Below are positions 1 to 5,926 of a DNA stretch of 6,166 nucleotides, piece after piece. Origin of the DNA: an uncultured Eubacteriales bacterium (GTDB lineage: Bacteria; Bacillota_A; Clostridia; Christensenellales; Aristaeellaceae); assembly GCA_902795555.1 (NCBI GenBank), contig CADBLV010000060.1, forward strand, positions 1 to 6,166, given 5' to 3'. Within the stretch, counting starts at the first letter, position 1; each line of letters starts with the position of its first letter. The notes beneath the pieces were generated by a model. That model was not told the origin of the DNA, made no database searches, and was given only the letters and a program-made list of their open reading frames with translations. Both the position numbers and the translations under genes were made by a program.

Positions 1-8
1 CCCTAAAG

Positions 9-32
9 GATGTGAATCTGTCGTTCACAGAG
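9..32. promoter_or_regulatory. Second copy of the TGTGAA/GTTCACA palindrome
   Basis: TGTGAAT (11-17) and GTTCACA (23-29) with a 5-base spacer, flanked by GA and GAG. It matches the site upstream of recJ at 20 of 24 positions in the same orientation. It lies at the left edge, so the gene it serves, if any, is outside the window. Confidence 0.45.
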
Positions 33-56
33 CAATCCGCAGACCGGAAAAGGACG

Positions 57-254
57 GTTTCACACGAATTTAGTTTCACACGATCAGCAGAATCGCCGGG
101 AAGCCTTGATTTATCTGCGGTTTGCTGGATTCAGCGGTTCCACACGACGCAGAGAGGGAGAAAAGGGGAAATTCGGGAAGCGTTGGAAAACAAGGCTTTG
201 AGGGCTGCTTAGGTTCCACACGATTCGTGTGGAACCAGGAGCGGTTTCACACGA
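57..254. repeat. Cluster of GTTYCACACGA repeats
   Basis: The 11-base motif GTTTCACACGA or GTTCCACACGA occurs on the plus strand at 57-67, 73-83, 137-147, 213-223 and 244-254, and once inverted at 225-235. Spacing is irregular, so this is not a CRISPR array. Two copies sit in inverted repeats: GGTTCCACACGA/TCGTGTGGAACC (212-236, one central base) and CGGTTT/AAACCG (242-259). The motif could be a protein-binding site, an RNA hairpin family or a dispersed intergenic repeat. Confidence 0.75.
212..236. repeat. Perfect 12-bp inverted repeat
   Basis: GGTTCCACACGA (212-223) and TCGTGTGGAACC (225-236) are exact reverse complements around a single T. It joins two oppositely oriented copies of the GTTYCACACGA motif. 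The one-base centre favours a DNA site for a symmetric dimer, though RNA could fold with a few central bases unpaired. No T-run follows on either strand. Confidence 0.7.
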
Positions 255-327
255 AACCGGGATTTCATGCCCTGCCGGCGCAGACGTGGTTTCGATCTCT
301 GGGGTGAAGCAGATGTCCGGATAAGGC

Positions 328-344
328 TTTGCGTTCGACGCAAA
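328..344 (-). terminator. Compact hairpin just after the NusG-like gene
   Basis: TTTGCGT (328-334) and ACGCAAA (338-344) form a perfect 7-bp stem with a 3-base loop, 11 bases past the stop codon. Reading leftwards it is followed by GCCTTATCC, not a T-run, so it is a weak candidate terminator or an RNA-stabilising or signal hairpin. Confidence 0.35.
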
Positions 345-355
345 CAGGGGCATCA

Positions 356-1225
356 TTACAACAGCTCTGCCATGGCTTTTTTCAGCTTGGCGATCTGACT
401 TTCCAGTTTGGTGATCTGACCTTCCAGCCTGACGATTTTTTCCTTCAGGAGGGCGTTTTCAACGGCCAGGGAATCGGAGGTCGCGCTTGTCTCGTCCGCG
501 GCGGACTTTTCCGCTTCCGCAACGGGTGATTCGGTCTCTTCTTTTCCTTCGGAAAGGATCATCTTCGTCTTTCGCCGGACGGGCGCTTTCTTTTCGGAGG
601 CGGGTTCTCCTGCCGCCTCGGCAGCCCGACGCTTCATCTGGGCCACCATCTGCCAGGTGATGCCATAGGCTTCTGCCGTCTGTCTGACACCGTCCCGAAG
701 GGCTCTGGCGAGGATTTCGGCGCGCTGTTCCGCTGTGAAGACAGGCTTGTCTGATTTGTTCATTACAGCTTTCTCCTTCGTTACTTTTTCTGACGGATCT
801 TCCGGCTTTTCGTTTTCAGACACAGCAGGGAGCTCTCCCGAATTATCATCCGGCTTTGCGATTTGCACGGGGAGCCAGTAATCCCTGGTGATGCCAAAGA
901 GCTTTGCCCGGATCAGGACGGCGCCGGCACGCTGATCGACACGGGAAACAGGGAGCTCCTTCAGGGGGCCATCGACGATTTGCCCGGTTTCGGCATCCAG
1001 AACGGAGGGCTTTCTGTCGCTGATTGCTTCGATCATTTTCCATTCGTTGGCGGAAACAGCTTCCGAACCGCCGATCCGGGTCATCATAAAAATGTATCCG
1101 GGGACGACGAGCAAATGCCTGCCATTGGTGGACATGGCGGCGGAGACATAGGAGGGGACAAAGGCGGAAGGAAAATGACGAACCCTGATTCTTTCCTTCC
1201 CGGGCTCAACACGCACACAATACAT
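356..1225 (-). CDS. NusG-like (LoaP/UpxY-type) protein fused to helix-turn-helix and leucine zipper
   Basis: A 289-residue protein. The N-terminal half resembles a NusG NGN domain: MYCVRVEPGKE opening strand, then AFVPSY, and VPGYIFMM (41-48) matching the FPGYxxV motif. A KOW-like segment follows, IVDGPLKELPVSRVDQRAGA to FGITRDYWLPVQI (83-122), where GPLK and the RVD motif match LoaP/UpxY-type paralogues. Such paralogues bind RNA polymerase and act as operon-specific antiterminators. After an acidic linker (126-160), residues 163-202 look like a homeodomain-like helix-turn-helix (QTAEAYGITWQMVAQMKRR). Residues 253-289 form a textbook leucine zipper: N257, I264, I271, I278, M285 at a and L253, L260, L267, L274, L281, L288 at d. 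I chose ATG 1225 because GGAG lies 10 bases upstream and it opens the NGN strand; ATG 1234 and TTG 1279 are less likely. Function beyond the family is inference. Confidence 0.75.
   Translation of the reverse strand: MYCVRVEPGKERIRVRHFPSAFVPSYVSAAMSTNGRHLLVVPGYIFMMTRIGGSEAVSANEWKMIEAISDRKPSVLDAETGQIVDGPLKELPVSRVDQRAGAVLIRAKLFGITRDYWLPVQIAKPDDNSGELPAVSENEKPEDPSEKVTKEKAVMNKSDKPVFTAEQRAEILARALRDGVRQTAEAYGITWQMVAQMKRRAAEAAGEPASEKKAPVRRKTKMILSEGKEETESPVAEAEKSAADETSATSDSLAVENALLKEKIVRLEGQITKLESQIAKLKKAMAELL
773..778 (-). promoter_or_regulatory. Possible internal ribosome binding site within the NusG-like gene
   Basis: AAGGAG on the minus strand stands 9 bases before the in-frame ATG at 763 (residue 155). 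Initiation there would give a separate 135-residue protein holding only the helix-turn-helix and leucine zipper. The site falls exactly in the linker between the two halves. Lys-Glu-Lys codons easily mimic such a site, so this may be chance. Confidence 0.3.
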
Positions 1226-1294
1226 ATCTTTCATACTCCATGATGTAATTTCAAAAATCCACAGAGGGATATTGATCAATTCGACACATATGGA

Positions 1295-1347
1295 GAAGAA
1301 TCCTTCCCGGTGCGGAGACTTTCCCGGGAAATCAGGAAAGATTCTTC
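1295..1347 (-). promoter_or_regulatory. Long leader hairpin upstream of the NusG-like gene
   Basis: Arms at 1335-1347 (GAAGAATCTTTCC on the minus strand) and 1295-1307 (GGAAGGATTCTTC) pair over 13 positions with a single G-U wobble, around a 27-base loop. The second arm can instead pair as CCGGGAA (1309-1303) with TTCCCGG (1328-1322), so two structures compete for the same bases. No T-run follows. It lies 70 bases before the start at 1225. I infer a structured 5' leader, possibly an attenuation or antitermination signal, for the downstream gene. No clear promoter is visible in 1226-1494; a perfect palindrome ATTGATCAAT lies at 1271-1280. Confidence 0.5.
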
Positions 1348-1387
1348 GAGGCGGCCGAAAAGAAACGCCAATCCGAAGCGATTTGGG

Positions 1388-1414
1388 AAAAACCGGCTTC
1401 TTTCACCGGCCGGC
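1388..1414 (-). terminator. Possible intrinsic terminator for rel
   Basis: On the minus strand, CCGGC (1413-1409) can pair with GCCGG (1397-1393) around an 11-base loop, and the 3' arm is followed by five Ts (1392-1388). An outer G-U pair may add one base pair. The stem is short for a strong terminator, so it may be leaky, letting transcription from rel enter the NusG-like gene. The upstream arm overlaps the first 21-bp repeat. Confidence 0.4.
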
Positions 1415-1493
1415 GCAGCGCGAAGAGAAGCCGGCACAGCGCGAAGAGGCGCGGATGCAGCGCGAAGAGAAGCCGGCGCAGCGCGAAGAGAAT
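1410..1493. repeat. Four tandem 21-bp repeats directly after rel
   Basis: Four contiguous units at 1410-1430, 1431-1451, 1452-1472 and 1473-1493 share the invariant 12-base core CAGCGCGAAGAG with variable flanks such as CCGGCG before it. The array ends one base from the rel stop codon. The period is a multiple of three, so it reads as seven-residue repeats in open frames on both strands, but no start or ribosome binding site supports translation. On the minus strand it forms the rel 3' untranslated region and perhaps the leader of the next gene. The unit contains GCGCAGCGC, itself palindromic, and AGCGCGAAG also occurs in the hairpin at 5863-5902. Confidence 0.85.
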
Positions 1494-1494
1494 C

Positions 1495-3699
1495 TCAGCT
1501 GCCGGTTGTCCGATAGACATCCAGAATATCGGCCTTGTTGCGCAGGGCAGCGATGACGTGATCCATTTCCTCCCGGCTGTGAACCTCCAGAGTCAGGCGA
1601 AGGGTCGAAATCCGGGTTCGATCGTCGGTTTGAATATTCGCGGCCTTGATGGAGACATTGTGCTGGCCGATGATGGTGGCGATTTCGCCGAGCATATTCA
1701 CCCTATCATAGGCCAGAATGGTGATGCTGCCATAGAAGGTGCTTTCATCGGTGACAGCGGCCCATTCCACGGGGATGCGGCGCTCCGTTTCCGTGGAGGC
1801 GGCATTGACACATTCGGCTTTATGAATGGTGACACCCCGGCCCCGGGTGATATATCCGACGATCTCATCGCCCGGAACGGGGCTGCAGCATTTGGCAAAG
1901 CGCACCGGGATATCAAGATCCTCGCTGCCTGTGAGCACCACGCCGTGATGCGCCCGGCGGGCGCGGAGCTGATCCTCCTGGGAGAGCTGCGTGGGCACCT
2001 GAACGGGGGCGGGGGCTTCGCGGGATTTCTGCTCCTCGATCAGGCGGGAAACCACATAGGTGGCCGCCATACCGCCGTATCCCACGGAACCGAAGATGTC
2101 GTCCATTTCCGTGAAGCCATATTTTTTTATCAGCGGCTCCATGAATTCCGGCTTGACAATATCGCTCATGCGGACGCCGCGATGGGCACATTCCCGCTCG
2201 ATGATGTTTTTCCCCAGCTCGATATTCTCTTCCTTCAGGGCCTTTTTCAGGAACTGGCGAATTTTGGCTTTGGCCTGAGGTGTTTTACAGATGCGGAGCC
2301 AGTCGGTTCCGGGGCCTTTGGAGGAAGCGGAGGTCAGGATTTCCACCCGATCGCCGGTTTCCAGAGTGGTATCCAGGGGGACAATTTTTCCGTTGATTTT
2401 CGCGCCGACACACTGATTGCCCACGGCGGAATGAATCCGATAAGCAAAATCCAGGGGCGTCGCGCCTTTGGGCATGGAAATGACATCGCCCTTCGGCGTG
2501 AAGAGGAAGACTTCCTCCGAAAACAGATCGGTTTTCAGCGTGTCGAGGAATTCCTGACTGTCCCGGGTTTCCGTTTGCCAATCCAGCATCTGACGGACCC
2601 AATACAGCTTATGATCCAGATTATCCTCCCTGGCGGCGCCTTCCTTATAACGCCAATGGGCAGCAATGCCGTATTCCGCCACCCGGTGCATCTCCCAGGT
2701 TCGGATTTGCACTTCGAAGGGGAAGGGAATTTTGCGGCCGCCAACGACGGTTGTGTGGAGGCTTTGATACATATTCGCCTTGGGGACGCTGATGTAATCT
2801 TTAAAACGGCCGGGCACCTGATTCCAGAGGGTATGCACGATGCCGAGAACCGTATAACAGTCCGGCACGGTGTCCACGATGACGCGGATGGCGATCAGAT
2901 CGTAAATCTGATCGAACGATTTCTGCTGGAGGATCATCTTGCGATAGATCGAATAGAAATGCTTGCTGCGGCCGTCGATATCGAAATGGATGCCCTGCTG
3001 ATCCAGACGCTCGCTGAGCTCATTGATCACCAGGCGGATGCTTTCCTCCCGCTCCGCCCGTTTCATGCCTACCAGATGGACAATACGGTTATATCCATCG
3101 GGATCGATATATTTCAGGGAAAGGTCTTCCAGCTCCTGCTTCAGGGCATATACGCCGAGACGATGGGCCAGGGGGGCGTAGATATCCAGGGTTTCCCGGG
3201 CAATGGCGACCCGCCGGTTTTCCGGCTGGAAACGGAGTGTTCGCATATTATGAAGACGATCTGCCAGCTTGATGAGCACCACCCGGATATCACGGCTCAT
3301 GGCCAGAATCATCTTGCGCAGGGATTCGGCCTGCGCTTCCTCCCGATTGGCAAAATCCAGCTTGTTCAGCTTTGTGACCCCGTCCACCAGATCGGCCACT
3401 TCCTGACCGAATTCCCGGCGGATGACATCCAGCGTGATATCGGCACAGTCTTCGACCGTATCATGAAGAAGGCCGGCGGCGATGGTGGGGGGATCGATCA
3501 TCAGTTCGGTGAGAATGCTGGCCACCAGGCAGGGATGGATGAAATAGGGTTCGCCGGATTTGCGCACCTGTCCCGCATGGGCTTTTTCAGCAAACTTCCA
3601 GGCCTTTTCGACCAGCAGATATCCATCGCCGGGATGGTATTTCTGGATGCGGTTCAGCATCTGATCCAGCGGCATTGCCTCATAGGACGTGAAAGCCAT
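1495..3699 (-). CDS. rel: Bifunctional (p)ppGpp synthetase/hydrolase Rel (RelA/SpoT family)
   Basis: A 734-residue long RelA/SpoT homologue, the usual length. It transfers pyrophosphate from ATP to GDP/GTP to make (p)ppGpp on starved ribosomes and also hydrolyses it. The HD hydrolase looks intact: H55, H79-D80, E83-D84 (LLHDTVED) and N151 (RLHNMRT). The synthetase domain spans about 240-350, with RSKHFYSIYRKM (244-255), D267, YISVPKANMYQSLHT (302-316), EVQIRT (329-334) and EYGIAAHW (342-349). RFKD (298-301) is the RXKD form typical of bifunctional Rel/SpoT rather than EXDD of synthetase-only RelA. A TGS domain covers about 394-456, a zinc-finger-like segment has C604, C605, H626 and C630, and an ACT domain covers about 656-730. 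It lies 110 bases downstream of recJ; the apt gene often between them is absent. Confidence 0.97.
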   Translation of the reverse strand: MAFTSYEAMPLDQMLNRIQKYHPGDGYLLVEKAWKFAEKAHAGQVRKSGEPYFIHPCLVASILTELMIDPPTIAAGLLHDTVEDCADITLDVIRREFGQEVADLVDGVTKLNKLDFANREEAQAESLRKMILAMSRDIRVVLIKLADRLHNMRTLRFQPENRRVAIARETLDIYAPLAHRLGVYALKQELEDLSLKYIDPDGYNRIVHLVGMKRAEREESIRLVINELSERLDQQGIHFDIDGRSKHFYSIYRKMILQQKSFDQIYDLIAIRVIVDTVPDCYTVLGIVHTLWNQVPGRFKDYISVPKANMYQSLHTTVVGGRKIPFPFEVQIRTWEMHRVAEYGIAAHWRYKEGAAREDNLDHKLYWVRQMLDWQTETRDSQEFLDTLKTDLFSEEVFLFTPKGDVISMPKGATPLDFAYRIHSAVGNQCVGAKINGKIVPLDTTLETGDRVEILTSASSKGPGTDWLRICKTPQAKAKIRQFLKKALKEENIELGKNIIERECAHRGVRMSDIVKPEFMEPLIKKYGFTEMDDIFGSVGYGGMAATYVVSRLIEEQKSREAPAPVQVPTQLSQEDQLRARRAHHGVVLTGSEDLDIPVRFAKCCSPVPGDEIVGYITRGRGVTIHKAECVNAASTETERRIPVEWAAVTDESTFYGSITILAYDRVNMLGEIATIIGQHNVSIKAANIQTDDRTRISTLRLTLEVHSREEMDHVIAALRNKADILDVYRTTGS

Positions 3700-3707
3700 G
3701 GGTTCAT

Positions 3708-3715
3708 CCTCCTTT
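3708..3715 (-). promoter_or_regulatory. rel ribosome binding site
   Basis: AAAGGAGG on the minus strand, 8 bases before ATG at 3699; near-ideal and fixes the rel start. The 110-base recJ-rel gap holds no convincing promoter or terminator that I can see, so co-transcription with recJ is plausible. Confidence 0.85.
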
Positions 3716-3809
3716 CGCCAGGGATAGGTATATTTGTTCGGCGCCGGACGGAGCTTTTCCTGCCTGAAGAAACAGTCGACGGGCGCAATTCGGGGATTTG
3801 AAAGGGATG

Positions 3810-5789
3810 TCAGGTATCCAGGGGGATGCCGAGGGTCTCCCGCAGATAGCGAACGAGGGGACTGTCGATCATGCGGCAGCGAACCGGCGGCAGCAGGGCC
3901 ACGGAAAAGGGGGCGGGGGACCAGGAGATGAGCCCCGTGTCCCGGAAGGCCGTGAGAGCTGTGGTGATTTGCGCCTCGGAGAAGCCTGCGGTCTCGGACA
4001 GAGAACGCAGGGAAGAGAAGGAACGGCGGCGGAGGAGCCGATAGATTTCCCGCAGCTCCTCATCGGAGAGAATCCGGCTTTGCAATTCTTCCATCCAGTC
4101 CTCCCTGCTTTCGGCCTCCAGCAGGGCTGGGAACGGGCAGGCCGCGCGGAGGGCTTCCGCCTGGGCCTCCAGATTCACCTGACCGCCGAAACTGTTCAGC
4201 GTGGGACGATAAATGACATCCATTTGCCTGGGGGCGTTCTCCGCTTCGCTCCCCATACCGAAGGCGATGCCGTCCACCACCAGACCACCCGGCTCCAGGA
4301 GCCGGAATTTCAGATGGGCGCCCTCCCTGCCGACTCTTTTCAGGCTTTGAGGGATCGCGCCGGACAGGAGAAAGGCAGGGACCGGGTTTTCACAGCCGGT
4401 GGGCTCCAGGGTTTCCAGACGTGCCAGATGCTCCGGGGTCCATTCATGGAAGGGAAGGGCCAGATCGTATTCCTTAAAAGGAACAAACACCCGCTCCGGC
4501 ACCTGCTCCCTGAGCAGGCGATTGATGCGCTCCTGAAAGGCAGGAAGGTTCTCCATGGCAATGCTCAGGCCGGCGGCCTGCTCGTGGCCGCCGTAACGAA
4601 GCAGCAGATCGTCACATCGGCAGAGGAGCTTATACAGATGAACGCCGGGGATGGAGCGGCAGCTTCCAACGGCGGAGCCATCCGGCCTTTCAGCCAGGAT
4701 GACGGTCGGGAGATGTGCGCTTTGCGCGATTCTGCCCGCGGCCAGGCCGATCAGCCCCGGGTTCCAGCCTTCTCCGCAGGCGATGAGGCAGCGACGGTCC
4801 TTCCGGAGGGGATCCGCTTCGATGCGGGCAAGGGCTTCCCGATGGATGACGGCTTCTGCCTCCTGACGCTGTCGGTTATTCTCTTCGATCAGACGGGCCA
4901 GCACCCGGGCCTCCGTCTCATCCCGTGTGGTGAGCAGGCGCAGGGCCGGCATGGCTTCCGCCATGCGTCCGGCGGCATTGATGCGGGGCCCGAGACGGAA
5001 GGCGAGATCGTCACTGCGGGGCGTTTCCCGGATTCCGGCCAGCTCCATCAGGGCTCTGAGCCCCGGCCGACGGGTTTGCGCGACCGCACGAAGCCCCTGG
5101 CTGACGATAATGCGATTTTCACCCTGCAGGGGGACGATGTCCGCGACGGTGGCGAGGGCGGCCAGATCCAGCCGCTTCTGAATGCCTTCCATCCCCTGGA
5201 CGGCCTGGGCGATTTTCAGCGCGACGCCGGCGCCGCAGAGCCGGGGATACGGATAGGAACCGAGGAGCGGATTCATGAGGACATCCGCCGGGGGAAGCGT
5301 TTCAGGGGGTTCATGATGATCCGTGATGATGACGGTGAGCCCCAGGGATTTGGCCAGGGCTACTTCTTCTACATTGGAGATGCCGCAGTCCACGGTGATC
5401 AGCAGGCGGAAGAACGGTGCTTTTTCCCGGATGCGATCCGCATTCAGACCATATCCGTCTCCGTGCCGGCTGGGGAGATAAACATCGGCGACGGCGCCTT
5501 CCTCCAGGAGCGTTTCCAGGAGGATGGAAGCGGCACAGACGCCGTCGGCGTCATAATCCCCCCAGACGAGAATGGGATCCTTCCGCCGGATCGCTTCCTT
5601 CAGGAGGGTGACGGTTTTTTCCATGCCGTCCAGCAGGAAAGGATCATGCAGGCCGTCCAGGGACGGATGGAGAAAGACTTCGGCTTCCTGCGGGCCGGAA
5701 ATTCCACGCGCCCGAAGCAGGGCGGAAAACCAGGCGGGATGGGCGCCGATTGGTTCCGGGATGGCATTTTTTCGCTGGACAAACCGCAT
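3810..5789 (-). CDS. recJ: Single-stranded-DNA-specific 5'-3' exonuclease RecJ
   Basis: A 659-residue protein of the DHH phosphoesterase family. RecJ degrades single-stranded DNA 5' to 3' in the cytoplasm, needs Mn2+ or Mg2+, and acts in RecF-type recombination, mismatch repair and base-excision repair. Visible motifs: GDYDADGV (77-84) as metal-binding motif I, VDCGI (133-137), TDHHE (156-160) with the DHH signature, and TVADIVPL (214-221) as motif IV. The DHHA1 region follows with GWNPGLIGLAAGRI (341-354), GSCRSI (375-380) and RYGGHEQAAG (398-407). LEPTGCENPVPAFL (461-474) leads to an OB-fold region (about 480-545). Residues 565-655 form a helical/winged-helix-like tail as in many Bacillota RecJs. 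The start at 5789 was chosen for its Shine-Dalgarno. The stop is TGA at 3812-3810, 110 bases before rel. No key residue is missing. Confidence 0.96.
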   Translation of the reverse strand: MRFVQRKNAIPEPIGAHPAWFSALLRARGISGPQEAEVFLHPSLDGLHDPFLLDGMEKTVTLLKEAIRRKDPILVWGDYDADGVCAASILLETLLEEGAVADVYLPSRHGDGYGLNADRIREKAPFFRLLITVDCGISNVEEVALAKSLGLTVIITDHHEPPETLPPADVLMNPLLGSYPYPRLCGAGVALKIAQAVQGMEGIQKRLDLAALATVADIVPLQGENRIIVSQGLRAVAQTRRPGLRALMELAGIRETPRSDDLAFRLGPRINAAGRMAEAMPALRLLTTRDETEARVLARLIEENNRQRQEAEAVIHREALARIEADPLRKDRRCLIACGEGWNPGLIGLAAGRIAQSAHLPTVILAERPDGSAVGSCRSIPGVHLYKLLCRCDDLLLRYGGHEQAAGLSIAMENLPAFQERINRLLREQVPERVFVPFKEYDLALPFHEWTPEHLARLETLEPTGCENPVPAFLLSGAIPQSLKRVGREGAHLKFRLLEPGGLVVDGIAFGMGSEAENAPRQMDVIYRPTLNSFGGQVNLEAQAEALRAACPFPALLEAESREDWMEELQSRILSDEELREIYRLLRRRSFSSLRSLSETAGFSEAQITTALTAFRDTGLISWSPAPFSVALLPPVRCRMIDSPLVRYLRETLGIPLDT

Positions 5790-5796
5790 ACGATCG

Positions 5797-5802
5797 CTCC
5801 TT
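5797..5802 (-). promoter_or_regulatory. recJ ribosome binding site
   Basis: AAGGAG on the minus strand, 7 bases before ATG at 5789. It decides the recJ start, because the longer frame opening at 5855 has no comparable site and would run through a palindrome. Confidence 0.8.
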
Positions 5803-5835
5803 GGGAAGCATTTTTGGTTCGCGAACAGAACGACA

Positions 5836-5859
5836 GATGTGAACCTTCTGTTCACAGAG
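5836..5859. promoter_or_regulatory. Operator-like palindrome TGTGAAC-N5-GTTCACA upstream of recJ
   Basis: TGTGAAC (5838-5844) and GTTCACA (5850-5856) form a perfect 7-bp inverted repeat with a 5-base spacer, about 49 bases upstream of the recJ start. A 24-base stretch including the flanking GA and GAG is repeated at 9-32 with 20 of 24 positions identical. The spacing (9 bases between TGTGA and TCACA) differs from the CRP/FNR-type TGTGA-N6-TCACA site, so I do not assign it to that family. It overlaps the 5' end of the longest possible recJ reading frame, another reason to prefer the inner start. Confidence 0.45.
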
Positions 5860-5862
5860 ACA

Positions 5863-5902
5863 TATTTTGCCCACGAGCGCGAAGCGGAGTGGCAGCAAAA
5901 TA
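5863..5902. repeat. 40-base imperfect hairpin in the secF-recJ gap
   Basis: TATTTTGC (5863-5870) pairs with GCAAAATA (5895-5902), then CCAC (5871-5874) with GTGG (5889-5892), leaving a 2-base bulge, then CGC (5878-5880) with GCG (5884-5886) around a GAA triloop. Neither side is followed by a T-run, so it does not look like an intrinsic terminator. Its tip contains AGCGCGAAG, which also occurs in every unit of the 21-bp repeats at 1410-1493. It could be a small dispersed palindromic element of REP type, or a leader RNA hairpin for recJ. Confidence 0.5.
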
Positions 5903-5926
5903 GTCATCCGGCACGAAATGGCAGAC

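Larger units (their letters stand above)
1..355. other. Non-coding repeat-rich region left of the NusG-like gene
   Basis: I find no supportable gene here. Short frames exist on both strands, including a minus-strand 81-codon frame whose ATG overlaps the preceding TAA (TAATG), but they run through the palindromes and repeats, lack a visible ribosome binding site and look like no family I know. The stretch holds the hairpin at 328-344, the GTTYCACACGA cluster and the palindrome at 9-32. On the minus strand it may be the trailer of the NusG-like gene or the leader of a gene beyond the edge. Confidence 0.6.

Noticed and set aside
57..254. CRISPR array or DnaA-box cluster
   Set aside because: Repeat units are only 11 bases with irregular spacing and mixed orientation, unlike CRISPR. 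The motif differs from the DnaA box TTATNCACA at several positions even when the CACA parts are aligned.
111..356. An 81-codon minus-strand frame overlapping the NusG-like stop as TAATG
   Set aside because: The overlap suggests coupling, but the frame runs through the hairpin and the GTTYCACACGA repeats, has no family resemblance, and its composition does not look coding.
1226..1279. A longer NusG-like protein starting at TTG 1279 or ATG 1234
   Set aside because: TTG 1279 has no visible ribosome binding site; for ATG 1234 the GGAG is only one base away. ATG 1225 fits both spacing and the usual NGN beginning, though 1234 is not excluded.
1272..1556. A plus-strand frame encoding seven-residue repeats (PAQREEK)
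   Set aside because: The repeats follow from a 21-bp DNA period; no ribosome binding site precedes the frame and it runs antisense into the rel 3' end.
1558..3801. A 747-codon open frame on the plus strand opposite rel
   Set aside because: It mirrors the whole rel gene. Rel motifs are complete on the minus strand, and the antisense translation is rich in His, Gly and Phe and resembles no known family. Long antisense frames are common in GC-rich genes.
5790..5855. A longer RecJ with 22 extra N-terminal residues starting at 5855
   Set aside because: The extra segment lies over the TGTGAAC/GTTCACA palindrome and other dyads, and the inner ATG at 5789 has AAGGAG 7 bases upstream.
5836..5859. 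CRP/FNR-type binding site
   Set aside because: The half-sites TGTGA and TCACA are separated by 9 bases, not the 6 expected for CRP.
3798..5903. A 701-codon open frame on the plus strand opposite recJ
   Set aside because: Antisense shadow of recJ, whose catalytic motifs are all present on the minus strand; no ribosome binding site or recognisable domain on the plus strand.
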